In this document: positions 42,545 through 56,500 of the stretch, piece after piece
Position numbering within the stretch: position 1 is the stretch's first letter
How the letters are laid out: every line of letters begins with the position of its first letter
Assembly: GCA_019925795.1 (NCBI GenBank)
Contig: CM034300.1
Coordinates: 32,475,591-32,539,590, forward strand
DNA length: 64,000 nt
Source: Dendrobium chrysotoxum
Taxonomy: Eukaryota > Streptophyta > Magnoliopsida > Asparagales > Orchidaceae
Direction of reading: 5' to 3'
Notes under the pieces: model-generated
Told to the model about the DNA's origin: nothing
Databases searched by the model: none
What the model saw: only the letters and a program-made list of their open reading frames with translations
Translations under genes and position numbers: made by a program

Positions 42545-44334
42545 TGTTGTAAATCTAGACCCAAGTCTTCTGATTTTGATGTTAACAAACATTATTAGAT
42601 TTCTTAATATGCTATCTCCTAATAATTGAGTTTATTGCATATTTGTTTTTTCTTGCTCACTAACATTTTAGGTCCACTGTTCACTTATAACTTCGATCAG
42701 CTCATTATTAAGTAGACTAGGATTAAACTTTGTTTTTTAGTCTTTATGTTCTTTTTATCTTTCTTGAGTGAATCATGTTTTTTGGTGCATCCTGAACCTG
42801 AGTAACCTTATACACACACACTCAAGAGGGTTACTTAGTGAGTTAGGAAAAAGATGAGTTTTTTGAACTAATTATATTATACCATTTACATCATACAGGA
42901 TGATCAATTAACCATAAAAATAATAAGTTAGGGCACTTTGATTAATTGAGATTGATTTAACTAATAATGTAGGATGATCCTTATTGTAAAAAATGATCAG
43001 CTATAACCATTAAAATAACCAGAAATAATAATTTAGATAATATTTTAAAATTCAAATTTTGTTATAATCATACCATACAATATATAATAATCATGCCTAA
43101 ATTGATCCTGTGATTAAGGGTACAATTATGGTTAATTCATTAGATCGAATTATACAGGATGATTGGTGATGATCGTACTGTATGACCTGAGTGATGCCTG
43201 GGATGATAATTTATCATTACCTATCATACAAGATAAAATGCCATAGTTTTTCAACTAATTAAACAAGATGATTCCCCAATTTCATGCTATATGAATCGAG
43301 CGCTGCTTAAGATGATAATTTATTATTGCCTATCGTACTGGACAATCAATACAATCTCTTGAACTAATCTTATAGGAAAATATAGTTCATATAGTCTAAA
43401 ATGGAAATTTTATACTATTTATATAAAATGATTGTAGGATTGTACTTGACGATCTTAAATGATAAATTAAAATTTAGGGCTTTTTGAGAGGTCTTCTATT
43501 TAAACTCTCACATTATTTTATTTTATAAGGATTTTGTTGCTAACTGTCTTGAGAGGGAGCATAGAGAAGGAGTTTAGGAGAGCTTTGGGAGAGAAGAGAG
43601 GAAGAGCTTTTGGTGAGAGAGAGTTATAAGGGATTCACGAGTTTACTCCAAGCAAGGCTCTTGCATGTCTTGTTTAAGTCTATGCCTTGATTCTTTGGTG
43701 GCTCTAGGGAGACATTCTATAGCACTAGGCCATGTTTCTTTGCCATCTCCAAGAGGGAGAAAAAGAATTTTTAGTTCTCTGCCATCTCCATGAGGGAAAA
43801 AAAGGATTTCAGGTTCTCTATCTTTACTAGGAGAGTGAAAAAGGGTTCTAAGTTCTCTGCCTTCACCAGGAGGGTAAAAAAGGATTCTTGATTCTCTTCC
43901 GGATCAAGAGGATAAAAAGAGTAAGGTCCTCTACCATACCTTGTTGGTGGAATATATTGTATAAGGGCTTGACCGCCTAGCTATGGGGCCAAAAAGAGAG
44001 TCACTACATATTTAATGTAATACTCAAAGGATGACTCCGGGGAGTCGATATAGGTCATTATTTGATTGAACCACTATAAATTATTGTCTGTTTGTTCTTA
44101 TTATTTTCTATACATTATTTTTTGTGATTAACTATGTGGTTAAAATTTTGATCTTTTTGTTATTTTGAAATTAATTTGCTTCCGCATCGAGTGCTAAAAT
44201 TATATTTTTTTAGATATTAAAAAGGTTATAAAAAGATTTTATTTTTTTAAAGAAATTTTAAATTACCAATTCACCCCCCTCTTGGTTAACCTCAAGCTGG
44301 TTCTTTGAGGTTTAACAAACTTCTTGAACTTTCA
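42545..44334 (+). repeat. Element 2 5' LTR
   Basis: About 1.79 kb, from TGTTGTAAATCTAG to TTGAACTTTCA. It matches 52195-53921 plus 58033-58098. It contains palindrome half-sites (ATCGTACTGTATGAC near 43173, ATCGTACTGGACAATC near 43340), CCATCTCC-AAGAGGGAG-AAAAAG repeats (43740-43930) and, near its 3' end, CACCCCCCTCTTGGTTAACC, the reverse complement of the G-run block in minus-orientation LTRs. Confidence 0.9.
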
Positions 44335-44336
44335 CG

Positions 44337-44351
44337 TGGTATCAAAGTGGG
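44337..44351 (+). other. Primer binding site, initiator Met tRNA (element 2)
   Basis: TGGTATCAAAGTGGG two bases after the 5' LTR; same position and sequence form as in element 1. Confidence 0.9.
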
Positions 44352-44392
44352 ATTCAAAAACTAAGTTTTAGAAAACTTTTAAAAAATGATCA

Positions 44393-45960
44393 ATGGCTAA
44401 CTTTAGATATTGTAATACTAGAGACGGATATTCAGTCATATAATCCCCATTATTTGATGACATTCCTTTTAATTTTTGAAAAATTTGCATGTATACTTTC
44501 TTGCAATCATGTAGATTTTAGTTGAGGAAGGATATTCTACACCTTCTCACTTCATAAATGGCATTAAAACTGAACAATCTTTTTCTAAATAGAGTATTGA
44601 GGATAGAGATTTAGCATAATTAAATGCTAAATGTTTAAACTACTTTTGTGTGAATTAAAATTTAAAGATTACATGTGTATATCTAGTTACACTTTTGGTA
44701 ATAAAATTTGGGATAAACTCTGAATAACCTCTGAAGGAACTAATGAAGTGAAATAATCTAGGTTAAATATTCTGCTCTATGATTATAAACTATTTTACAT
44801 GAAACCTAGTGAGTCAATTTCTAAAATGTTTATAAGGTTCCCTCAAATTATGACATCCCTGTATGCTTTTGGTAGAGAGCTTACGTATTCTAAAAAAGTT
44901 AATAAGATTTTAAGTTATCTCCCTAGTTCTTATGATGCTAAAATAATTGCTATTATTGAATCCAAGGATCTGAATGTTTATTTAATTGATAACTTGTTTG
45001 GATCACTCATTTCTTATGAGGAAGGAGTGAGTCAAAGATAAATTAATACATGTGAGAAAAGAAAGGAGAAAATTGTAGCCTTAAAAACTAATGATTCTGA
45101 TAGTCATAGTTTTGTACCAGAAGATGATGATGACATATCACTGATGATAAAGTAATTTAAGAGCTTTCTAAAGAAAAAGCAAAGCATCGTCAACAATGGA
45201 ACAAAGGTAATGTTAATAAAAATTCTAAGGTTTCTTCTGATGTCATATGTTTCTAATGCAGGAAGCCATCGCACTTGAGGACAGATTGACCAAATCTTAA
45301 AGCTTACCCAATAAAGGAGAAAGCTGAAGAAAAAGCTAAATTCAAAAAGAATAATCAACGAACTCAGAATGCTTTCTAGGCAGACTCTACTTCAGACTCA
45401 TCTAGGATGTAAGCATCAGTGGAGGTAATCAACTTGTGCTTAATGATAGATAACTTTCTTGATCATTATGATCAAGAGGAGGTATGTGAGCTTTCTTATA
45501 ATGAACTATTTTAAGTTTCTAACAAAATTCATAACATATATAGAAAGCTCAAGAAAATGTATGTCAGCCTTAATTCTTATTTTTCAAATTTGTAAAAAGG
45601 GTATGAAGGCCTTAGGAAATATCACTTCACTTTGGATAACAATCATATGATCTTACTTGATCAAAGTAACGCATTAAATAAAAAGCATCTTGATTTAACT
45701 GCTAAACATAATTCCTTGAAAGCATCTCTTGCTAATTTAGAAAACTTTTTTTTAGAGAGTTAAAGGCATGCTTAGATGAAGCTGATGATAGGTAGCATGC
45801 ATAAAAAATTGACAATTAATTTCTTGAAAGTGCAAACAAAGTTTTTTAAGTGAAATTAACTACTTTTAAAGAAAATAAAACATCACGTACACTTATAGAA
45901 TTTCATAACCCATCTCCACATCATGTATCATTTAAACCTATAAAGAGGCATCATAACCCA
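44393..45960 (+). pseudogene. Gag of element 2
   Basis: Starts MANFRYCN (ATG near 44393). Only one fair open stretch remains (44799-45041): ISKMFIRFPQIMTSLYAFGR and YLPSSYDAKIIAIIESKDLN, equivalent to element 1 gag. A knuckle with stops lies near 45245-45285 (CRKPSHLRTD). The coiled-coil part runs to about 45900. The basic and acidic segments between are readable in pieces. Confidence 0.85.
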
Positions 45961-46179
45961 CATAGACTAGTGAATCCATCCGCATGAGTTATATATTTTT
46001 CTTGTGTCATGCTAGGATATATATCTCACAGTTACACTATCCACCGTAGAACACATTTAGTAGGGAGGCCAAAACTATATAAATCATAGCATAGCAGGCA
46101 AGCATTCCATCAATCATTCCATAAGGTTGAGCCCAAACTTTTTTGGGTTCTTAAATCTAATCCTTAATGACTTTGTAGG

Positions 46180-46560
46180 GATGCTGTCACAAAAGGCCTA
46201 GTGAAAGCATGTGGTACTTCGATAATGAATGTTCAAGGCATATGATTGGAGATGTAAAGCAATTCATCATGCTAGAGACCAAGGTATGAGGCAAGGTAGC
46301 ACTTAGAAATAACACCACTAGGAAAGCGGTTGGTTCAGGTATAATCGACAACTCAAAAAATTTTATTATTGAAAATAACTTACTAGTAGATGGCTTGCAA
46401 CATAATTTACTTAGCATTAGCCATTTGTGTGATAAAGGCTACATCATAAAATTTTTATTTACTAGGTACATGATTAGCTTAAATAGAAATACAATTTTTC
46501 ATGGTAAAAGAATTAATAATGTTTACTTACTTGATCTGAATTATATTGAATATATTACTT
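46180..46560 (+). pseudogene. Aspartic protease region of element 2
   Basis: Plus-strand reading gives ESMWYFDNECSRHMIGDVKQ at about 46203-46262, the copia protease active site with the Asp kept. Then SGIIDNSKNFIIENNLLVDG and NLLSISHLCDKGYIIKFLF, as in element 1. The minus-strand frame at 46187-46417 is its shadow. Confidence 0.85.
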
Positions 46561-46579
46561 CTCTTTGACAAAAAACTAT

Positions 46580-47720
46580 TGCTGATGAATCGTGGTTGTA
46601 GCATAGGAGACTGTACCGTGCGAGCATAAAAAATCTTAGAAAAATCACACAAAACGACCTAATGAGAGGCATATCCAAACTAGATTTTACTAAGGACCAC
46701 TTGTGTGATGCCTATTAATTAGGAAAATAAGTCAAATCCTCCTTCCACTCAATCAAGAACATTAACACTAGCAAACCCTTAGAAGTCCTTCACATGGATC
46801 TATTTGAACCAGTTAGCACTCCAAGCCCACAAGGGAAAGTTTTTTGGTATGTGACTGTTGATGATTACTCGAGTTTAACTTAGATTAAACTCTTATCTCA
46901 TAAAAGTGAATCATTCGAGGAGTCTAGGACATTCTCAACTTTGATTCAGAGAAAGCTAGGTTGTGAAATTTTAACCATTCACAGTGATCATGGTGGAGAA
47001 TTTTAGAATGAAAAATTTGAATCTTATATTAGGGAGCAAGAGATAGATCATAACTATTTAGCTCATAGACCCACTGAGTAGAATGGGGTTGCTAAAAAAA
47101 AGAACAAAACCTTGGTAAAAGCTGCTAGAGCCATGTTAGCTGAATACTCACTTCCTAGATATTTCTTGGTAGAAGTAGTAAATATAGCCTGTTACGTTCT
47201 AATTAGAGTTAATGTTAGATTCAAGCTAAATAAGACACCTTATGAAATCCTTAGGGGTAGGGCGGCCAACCTATCTCATCTTTAAGTCTTTGGATTTAAA
47301 GTGATCATTCTAAATAATGGGAAATCTCTACAAGGAAAGTTTAACCCAAAATATAATAAAGGATTACTCAAATTTTGGAAAATCCTATAGAGTTTTCAAT
47401 AAAAGGACACTGGTGGCCGAGGAGACCTCTCATGTGGTATTTGATGAATCTAATAATTTACAAGGGTAAGGTAGAACAAGAAGAAGTGATTGAAGTCACC
47501 CAAGGAGTAAAATCTATAAATCTAAAAGAAAGGGTAGAACCTAAAATTCACTGCCTAGAGAATGGAGACATTCTTCAAGTCATCCTAAATAACTGATCTT
47601 AGGAGACCCACTTGAAGGTGTTAGAACTATACATGGACTTAAAAAAGAAGTTAAACACTCTACCTTTATCTCAATGATTAAATATATAAACATAAATCAA
47701 GCACTATCAGATGAATTCTT
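46580..47720 (+). pseudogene. Integrase of element 2
   Basis: Readable through stops: HRRLYRASIKNLRKITQNDL, DHLCDAY, VLHMDLFEPVSTPS (Asp), YVTVDDYSSLT, LTIHSDHGGEF (Asp), then NGVAKKKNKTLVKAARAMLA, where the expected Glu of AERKN is Lys, so the DDE triad is broken. Later AEYSLPRYFL, NIACYVLIRVNVR and YEILRGRAANLSHL. The frame 47375-47596 carries the acidic linker (KVEQEEVIEVTQGV). Confidence 0.88.
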
Positions 47721-48330
47721 GATCCTAGCCATGCTTGAAGAATTGAATCAATTTATTGGAGTTAGCTGGAACAAAATGAGTTTTCAAAAATAAAATGAAT
47801 GACTCTGGTGCAGTGCTATGATATAAAGCGAGACTAGTGGCTAAGGTGACTAGAAGCCATATGAGTGCTACTAGCTTTTATTTTCTTTAAAGGATTCAAA
47901 TTACACCAAATGGATATTAAAAGTGCCTTTTTTAATGGGATAATAAAAGAAGATGTGTAATTTGAAAAACCCCCATGCTTTGATAATTCATAATTTCCAA
48001 ATAATGTAATCATGTTAAAGAAGGCATTATATAGACTAAAACATGTACCTAGAGCGTGGTATAAAAGACTAAGCTCATTCCTATTGGACAGAGCCTTTAA
48101 TATGGCTAGCATAAACACCACCCTACTCCACAAAAGTTAGGAGAAGAACTACTCATTATCCTAATCTATATTGATGATATTTTTTTGGATCCCTTGATAA
48201 AAACCTATGTGATAAATTTTTTAAAAGAAAGAGTAAGGAGTTTGAGATGGGTATGATGGGAGAACTAAATTATTTTCTTAGATTTAGTATAAGATAAAAA
48301 GATGATAGAATTTTTCTTATTCAATCAAAA
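47720..48330 (+). pseudogene. Reverse transcriptase of element 2
   Basis: Plus-strand fragments in several frames: LEELNQFIG, KLHQMDIKSAFFNGIIKEDV (catalytic Asp), ALYRLKHVPRAWYKRLSSFL, IYIDDIFLDPLDKNLCDKF (catalytic pair, near 48168) and EFEMGMMGELNYFLRFSI. Part of the N-terminal region around 47780-47880 seems deleted. Not functional. Confidence 0.88.
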
Positions 48331-49100
48331 TACATTAAAAACATCCTTAAAAAATATGAAATGAATAAGTCCAAGGTAATAAATACTCCCATGAGCTCTA
48401 CGGTTCAGTTAGATAAGGACTCAAATGAAAAATCAGCTGATCAGAAGAAATACAATGGAATATTGGATCAATTATTTACCTGTATGCTAGCAGACTTGAT
48501 ATTATGTTTAGTATTTATCTTTGTGTAAGATTTCAAGCTGATCCAAAAGAATCTTAGTTAATTGCTATTAAGAGAATCATTAGATATCTTTTAGAAATCG
48601 AAAACTTTGAAATCTGGTATCCTAAGTATATCACTTCCTTTGAAATCATAAGATATTCTGATTCAAACTTTATAGGTTGTAGGGTTGATTGGAATAGCAC
48701 TTTTGGAACTTGCCAATTCATAGAATAATCTTTAGTCTCTTGATCTAATGGAAAATAGAACTCAGTAGCCCTATCCACTACTGAAGTATAATACATAGCG
48801 TTAGGAAGTTGTGTGGTATAAGTCCTTTGGTTAAAATAATAAATACTAGATTTAGGACTACCTAGAGGCACCATTCCATTCTTATGTGATAACATTAGTG
48901 CTATATATATTTCAAAGAATCCAATCCAACACTTTAGGACTAAACACATAGACATAAGGCACCATTTTATTAGGGACCATGTAGAGCTACATCATGTAGC
49001 CACTAAAAATCAACTTACAGATATCTTTATAAAACCACTGGCTTTTGAAACCTTTAAAATCTTAAGAACCAAATTAGGTGTCATAGATATTCATGCTTGA
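48330..49100 (+). pseudogene. RNase H of element 2
   Basis: Readable through stops: YSDSNFIGCRVDWNSTFGTC, then a TAG in GK-NSVALSTTEV, the same position as the TAG in element 1 near 8341. Afterwards GLPRGTIPFLCDNISAIYIS, FRTKHIDIRHHFIRDHVELH and TKLGVIDIHA with its terminal TGA at 49098-49100. The second Asp of YSDSD reads Asn. The frame 48554-48955 on the minus strand is a shadow. Confidence 0.9.
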
Positions 49101-50666
49101 AATTGAATTCTTAAAAAATTTGAAATCCGAATATTAAATTTTTATTTTCTTTTATATCTTTTAATGTTTTATGTTTTTTCTTTTATGCATGTGTTTGTTT
49201 ATTTTTTTCATATCATTATTAAAAAAACTTTTAAAATAAAAGAATCTAATTACTACTCACTTTAGTAGTTGAATTTTTCTTTAAAAGAAAATCTTACCTT
49301 ATTTTTGTAAGATTATGTAAGTGGTGATTGACTCCTCTAAAATAGTTAAAGGAAGAAAAATTAGTGATTACTACTCCTTTAGTGGTGTATTTCTTTTTGA
49401 ATCAATTCTATTTCAAATTAAAAATTAGACCTAGAATTAGAGATCTGCTTCATCTTCCTACAGTCCTCTACCTCATATAAATGTTTTTGCAAGCCAATTA
49501 ATCACCTTGAAATTTTCTTAATCAAGTTGTTTGTCTATATTATATGGATCAGGTTTTTTCTTCTGGTTTACTATTTCTTATATAAGAGAGTGAGTTTTTC
49601 CTCTCTTATATTAGGAAGATATTCTTACAACTGAGAGGGCTTATTCTTTAAGGATATAGAAAGTAAGTAAGTTTTCAAAATTAAAAACTGATAAAGTGGC
49701 ACAAAATGAGCCTACAAGAGTTAGCTGCCCTTTCTTTTAAATCTTTAAATCTTAGAAGAATCCACGTGCCGATTGATATCTTTAACACTTCAATTTGAAA
49801 ATCATGATTCCAGATTCATCATTGTATAATGCTATTCTCTTAGATATATCTCTAAAGACAAGTTTAAAATGATCACATTTCCTCTCTAATTTATTTTTTG
49901 ATTGGATTTTTTGTTTAAAAAGACTTTAACCTATAAGGAACTTGAGCTAGGGTTAATAAAATTTGAATCTCTATCCTTTTTGGGTTTAAGCACTGTCAAT
50001 GTATTTCTTGATATTTTTTTATTTAATCATGAGGTAGAATTATCATTTACTAAATTTGATTGATTCTAAATTTTTTTTTGTGTTTTTTTAATTTTTATTT
50101 ATGATTATTTGCCTAGGTTCTTTTATTTAATGTAATTTGTTTTATGTTATCTTTTTGGAGCGTTCCTGATTATCACGTACCACCTTCCAAATTTTGTTCA
50201 CATCATACTATACGATTTGATATCGTATTCTATGATCTTCATAAAATACCAAATCTCTGGTCACAACACATCCAATGGATAATATATATCAATCAATTGT
50301 GATCATACTATATGAATATCTACTTCATACTATTTAATACATGTGGCTGTAGATGTTTGACGAATTGAGTTTGACTGGTACTACATTTAATATCGTATCG
50401 TACTATATGAACACCTGTCTATACTATACGATCCAATTGGTCAACAATCATCCAGACTAACACCTTAGGATGAATAGTTCTCTCTAATCATATATTGACT
50501 ATATCGAATTGGAAAATTTGATTACATTGGATCACCTAGTATGATCCCATGATCGTACTATATGATAAGGCTGATCTATATAAATATAGGAATTTTAATG
50601 ATTTTTTTACACAATCTTCAAACTTCTACTCTTTTTATTCCCTCTAAGATCACATTTCTTGCATCA
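49101..50666 (+). other. Spacer of element 2 with palindromes
   Basis: About 1.6 kb without ORFs. 49697-49713 (GTGGCACAAAATGAGCC) resembles the direct repeats of the element 1 spacer. 50190-50580 has ATCGTAC/GTACGAT-type dyads, for example ATCATACTATACGAT (50203-50217) and ATCGTACTATATGAT (50551-50565). The placement, just upstream of the accessory ORF, matches element 1. Confidence 0.65.
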
Positions 50667-51760
50667 ATGGAAGGAAAATGCTTTTGTCCACTAGTCGGTA
50701 GTTCCTCTTGACATCCTGTTGTTCCAAAATTTTTTGGGCCTGCTGATGAAGAGGCCTATAAGAGTGAGAAAATTGTTGGTATCACTTCCTTAAAAATTAT
50801 CAAATAGGAAGATTTAAACTTCCAAGTATAGCCACTCTTTGCTCACACCACTCTCACCTTTTTTTTCCCTCTTGCATACCCCTTTAATTTTGAATTATTA
50901 TTTGAGTATTTCTCCAGTCTAGGAATAAACAGTGAGGGTATTACCCTCAAATACTATTTTAATAGGTGACCCGTAGAGATAACCTACCCAGACATTCATG
51001 AATTCCTACTCCTCTCTACTACTAGCAAGAAAATTCACATTGTGGCCTAAAATCCTAACTATGACTGGACACCTGCCAACGCCACTCTCAGGGAATCTAA
51101 TGTTAGATACCACATAGCCCAAGTCAATACTATAGTCTAAGAAGCCTAAATTATCCAGCACATTCTTTGTAACTCCATCATTCCTAAAGCTAGTGATAGG
51201 ATTAACATTACACATATTCTCTCTCTTGCTACATATTATATTATAGCTCACATTGATTTTAATGCATCAGATCTTATAATTTGACATTTTGAAAATCTAA
51301 CCTGCATTAGAGATCCTAGATATAAGAAAAAGCCTAATCTTACTTTAGGACATCTCATTGCCTTTGTTCTGGAATCTAAGTACAATTTCTAATTTCTTGC
51401 ACCACTTGATCACCTCCCAGTCTTCTTTTCCAATAGCTCCTTTCACATCCTTCAGAGTGCTCTTCATTGCAATATTCACTATATGGACAAAGAACTCGTG
51501 GCAGATAAGGAAGGACCTATTCTAGCACTTTCCCTTATAGCCAGCAATCTTAGTTTGATCTACTGGTCTAAAGGTTTGATAAGTGGGAGGTCTGCTTTGA
51601 CTCCTATATAGCATAGAAGCACTAGCAACACAAAAATAATTTAACTTGCTTTGATTACTAGGTAGCCTAGCAGTAGTAATAGCATGATCATGACATGGCT
51701 TGGATTGAAAATCATTTTGCCTCACTCCACTAGTACCTCAAGCACCCCCTCCCCGACCTC
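50667..51760 (+). pseudogene. Accessory ORF after pol (element 2), broken
   Basis: Starts MEGKCFCPLVGSSS (ATG 50667); compare MAGGKCSRQKCVSSS in element 1. Through stops it reads LTFFFPLAYPFNFELLFEYF, ASDRINITHILSLATYYIIA, DFNASDLII, IRDPRYKKKPNLTLGHLIAF and VLESKYNF, each aligned with element 1, and ends DQDMAWIENHFASLH near 51690-51735 with a proline-rich tail. About 360 codons before decay. No enzymatic motif seen; the tail looks coiled-coil then Pro-rich. The minus-strand frames at 51006-51251 and 51522-51725 are shadows. Confidence 0.75.
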
Positions 51761-51881
51761 CAACTGATCAAGATCCCTCCTTATTTTAGTTTGTTCTATT
51801 TTATGATTGTTATTTACTCCAATATTTTTTTATTATTTTTAGTTTCTTATTTTTGTTGTTGTTTCCTCCTTTTTATGATAT

Positions 51882-51894
51882 CAAAGGGGGAATA
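51882..51894 (+). other. Second polypurine tract of element 2
   Basis: CAAAGGGGGAATA preceded by ATGATAT, about 300 bp upstream of the main PPT; equivalent to 4826-4836 in element 1. Confidence 0.6.
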
Positions 51895-51987
51895 ACATGT
51901 TGGTAGATTGTATTTTATTCTGAAATGTTTAATTCCATGTTTCTCTCTTAATATTCTATGTTCTTTTGTTATGTGTTATTTTTTTTC

Positions 51988-51990
<3 letters not shown>

Positions 51991-52071
<81 letters not shown>
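51991..52071. repeat. (AT)n microsatellite
   Basis: About 80 bp of alternating A and T between the two PPTs of element 2. Confidence 0.95.
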
Positions 52072-52077
<6 letters not shown>

Positions 52078-52178
52078 ATAAACACCTCCTCAATTTTTGA
52101 AAGAATTTACTTAGTAAGGGAGAGCATAGGGAATAATAAAATACTTTTAAAACATAAACCAATAATATTTTCCATCAT

Positions 52179-52194
52179 AAAAAAAGGGGAAGAT
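52179..52194 (+). other. Polypurine tract of element 2
   Basis: AAAAAAAGGGGAAGAT next to the 3' LTR, preceded by CATCAT as in element 1. Confidence 0.8.
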
Positions 52195-53921
52195 TATTTC
52201 AAATCTGAAACCAAGTCTTGTGATTTTGATGATAACAAATATTATTAAATTTCTTACTATACTATCACCTAATAATTGAGTTTATTGCATATCTATTTTA
52301 CCTTGCTCACTAACAATTTAGGTCCACTGTTCACTTACAACTTTGGTCAGCTCAAGATTAAGTAGACTAGGATTAAGGTCTATATTTTCAATCTTGATGT
52401 ACTTTTTATCTTTCTTGAGTCAATCATTTATCTTGGTGGATCCTAAAGCTGAGTAACCTTACACTGACACACCTAACAGGGTGAGTTAGTGAGTTAAGAA
52501 AAAGATGAGTTTTATGTACTAATCATACTATATAATTTACATCATACAGGATGATCAATTAATCAAAAAATTCATAAGTTAAGGCATGTTTATTAATTAA
52601 GATTGACTAAACTAATTGTATTGGATGATCCTTATTAAACAAGATGATCAGTTATAATCATAAAAATAGCTGCTAATCACAATTTAGGTAATATTTTAAA
52701 ATTCAAATTTTTTTATAATTATAACCTACGATATACATCGTACAGTACAATATATGACAATCATGCCTATATTGATGTTGTGATTAGGGGAATAATTATA
52801 GTTAATTTGTTTGATCAAATTATCTTGGATGATTGGTGATAATCATATTATATGACCCAATCGATGTATGGGATGATAATTTATCATTCCCTATGGTACA
52901 AGATGAAATACCATAGTTTTTTACTAATCATATTAGAGGATTCCCCAATTTCATGTTGTATGAATCGAGCATTGCATGTGATGATAATTTATCATCGCAT
53001 ATCATACTGGATGATAAGTAAAAACACTTGAATTAATCATACATGATAACGTAGTTTGTACTTTTTAAAAGGGCAATTTTGTACTAATCGTACGGACGAT
53101 TGTAGGATTATGCTGGATGATCTTTAATGATAGATTAAAATTTAGGATTTTTTGAGAGGCCTTCTATTTAAACTCTAACATGGCCTTATTTCATAAGATT
53201 TTTACTACTAAGTGCCTTGAGAGGGAGCATAGAGAAGGAGTTTAAGAGAGTTTAGGGAGAGGAGTGAGGAAGAGTTGTAAGGGATTCATAAGTTTACTCC
53301 AAGTAAGGGTCTTGCCTGTCTTCTTCAAGTCATTGCCTTGATTCTTTGGTGGCTCAGGGGAGACATTCTACAGTACTAGGCTGTAGTTCTCTGCTATCTC
53401 CATGAGGGAGAAAAAGGATTGTTAGTTCTCTGTCATCCCCAAGAGGGGGAAAAAGGATTTCAGGTTCTCTACCTTCATTAGGAGGGTGAAAAAAGAATTT
53501 GAGATTCTTTGCCTTTAGCAGGAGGGGAAAAACGGATTCCAGGTTCTCTGCCTCACAAGGAGGGTGAAAAGAGTAAGGTCCTTTATCACACCGGGTTGGT
53601 GGAAGAGATTTTGTACGGGCTTCTTTGCCTAGCTGTGGGGGCTAAAGGAGAGTCACTAAACATTTAGTGTAATACTCGGAGGAGGACTCCAGAAAGTTGA
53701 CATAAGTCATTGTTTGACCGAACCACTATAAATTATGATGTGTTTTTTCTTATTATTTTCCATACTTTAATTTTTTGTGATTAACTATGCAGTTGAAAAC
53801 TCTGATCTTTTTGTTATTATGAAATTAATTCTCTTTTGCATCGAGTGATAAAATTATCTATTTTTATATATTAAAAAAGTTATAAAATGATTTTCTTTTT
53901 GTTAAATAAAATTTGAAATTA
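52195..53921 (+). repeat. Element 2 3' LTR, main part
   Basis: Matches 42545 to about 44262 of the 5' LTR, including the palindrome field (52530-53120) and the AGGGAG-AAAAAG repeats (53390-53580). It breaks off after TTGAAATTACC near 53921; the missing last ~65 bp of the LTR are at 58033-58098. Confidence 0.9.
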
Positions 53922-56263
53922 CCCTATCTTCTTTTTTATGGAGTGTATATACATCTATGAATACGTATGTATGTACACTCATGTTCTAGTCTAGTATAAT
54001 ATCACACTATTAAGCAATTGGACTTTAGTATAATATATGGTTGTACACCTATGTATCATGGAGAATTTTTTGGTTATAATAAACTTTTGTGCCATTTTTT
54101 TCCCTAGAACAGGAGGTTGGGTACATTACTAATTATAACATATCAAACCCTGTATAATGGAATCCATCTACAAGGTATTAAATTGAACCCATGGACTTTG
54201 AACTCACTCATATTACACCTATACTCCTAATTATACTGTTACTAGAATTAATATACATAGCCAATCATATTAAAATTATTCATATGTGTAATACTGGGAC
54301 CTAAACTTTATAAGAGTAGCTATGATCAATTGATGATTTATTATAAAATTTGGTACTTTAATGGTATCGAGATTAGTAGAGCAAGATAGAGTTATTGGTA
54401 AAATGTTGTTAACTAACATTTTACTTTATCGATTAATATAGTTGATGTTGACCAAAGATACAAAGAATTAATAATAAACTGATAAATTAATATGGCCTAA
54501 CCTTATTAGGATTAAATGTATAACAATATCAAAACCTATTTTTAACCCTAACAATTGTGTAGTATTTAAAATGATAACTATATATGATTTAATTAGTGCA
54601 TTTATTGTAAATTTTAATGGACCATGAAATACAAATAACATATCATGCGTATATATATTATATATAATATTGACATATATTGAGTGTATGTTTAAATAGA
54701 CAGTGTGTCTAAATTGTACCTTAGTAAGAAATGTATATTAATTTACAAATACATTTGAATTATATAGACATTTATTTTGAATATATGCATTAATGATATT
54801 TGTGGCAATGATACATAATTTATTCATATAATAATGTATTAATTACATATAAATTGACATAGGCTTCAATGATATGTTTCATAAAATTGATATAAATACA
54901 AATTTGTATAGTATACAATCCATAGTGGTACTAAGTATTTTGAAAAATTTTACTTCTATTTCATTTATACATAGTCCAACATATACTTCATAAAGAAAAT
55001 TTAATTATAATTATATCAGTAGTTTATAACTTATGGATACAATTATAACTTATATATTATTATTAAAAAATGATGCATATGTAACTCCATATAAACCTTC
55101 ATTTTTTTAGGTATAAATGTCTAAGGTCTGGATGGACCTAACTATAAGAAAAGGGAAGGCTTTATTATAGTAATTAATAGTGACATATTATTTATAATTG
55201 TACAATATAAGGTTTAGTTTAATTTTACTCTTTGTATGGACAATTTCTCTCTAAAAGGTTATCTAGTATATCATATGTTGATCAAACAGTATATATAGAT
55301 AGTATATGCATTGATAACTTTTCTTTTATAGGTACTAATTAAGAAATTCTATTATGTTATAGATTGACACACATTATTTACTAATAAATTTGATTCACTA
55401 AGGTGTTACATATATATGTGTGGCAACCCCTAAAGGTTATACAATAAGGTTAGGCCATATTAATTTATTAGTTTATTTCTTCATTCATATGTCTCAAATA
55501 TAATGTAATTTGAGATTATTGTTTAATTTGACAATCTAACTATATTTATGATATTTTATATCATCTCAATTATACAATATATAATCATATAACCTTATAT
55601 TTTTTATTTTGTTATTTTACTATACCCATATATCATATTAAACATTTTAGTATAACATATGTATAGTTAATCATAATCCCCTTTACAACTTCATAATTAT
55701 ATATAGGGGATTATACTAAAATTAATAAATATAATTTTAGTATAACATAATTGTTTGTTATTCAAGCTATATGAATAACATGACCATATGCTAAATTATT
55801 AGTGTGAACACACCCTATACATATTAAAATCTTGTACAATTATTATATATTCTACACCTGTATAATTATTACATTCAATAATTTTAAATATTAGCTAAAT
55901 TTATACTATGGTTTCTTGATTATAACATATGTCTTATGATTATATTTATGAATATATGTATTGATCACATACTTGCTTTCAATTGTTGATTATAAAATTT
56001 GATTAATCCTTCAACATGTTATAAGACATATCGCCGATTTACTTGTTCCCTGATGTGGTATAACAAGAAAAATTCTTACGTACGAACCAATTACATGTCT
56101 GGAATTAGAGGCCATCCTATTAGCAACTTTAATATTAATAACATGTCACAATTTCAAAATGCTCTAGAATTGAAGCAAGGGAAGAAGATTGCGTATTAGA
56201 ATATGAATTTCCCATTTACTTTAGCCCTCTATTTGATAATTATACTTATTTCTAAATAAATTA

Positions 56264-56500
56264 AGAAGTTTTAAATATATTCTGCTCAAAATATTATGGC
56301 TTAATTTTTTTAATAAAATATGATAAAATAATTAAAAAACATAAAATTTAGTTTTTTTTAATTAATACAATGTAATAATTAACGGATCATTTTTGTATTA
56401 TGCTTATATCAAAATAAGTTAAATGTTTTTAAATATATTCTGCTGAAAATATTATGTCCTAATTTTTTCTAATAAAATATGATAAGAAAATAAAAAAGAA
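56264..56500 (+). repeat. Direct repeat pair in the unidentified insertion
   Basis: Two copies of about 80 bp sharing TTTAAATATATTCTGCT, AAAATATTATG and TAATAAAATATGATAA, offset by 158 bp. Confidence 0.75.

Noticed and set aside
55999..56199. 66-codon open frame in the unidentified insertion
   Set aside because: Short, no motif, AT-rich context; nothing to support a gene beyond being open.
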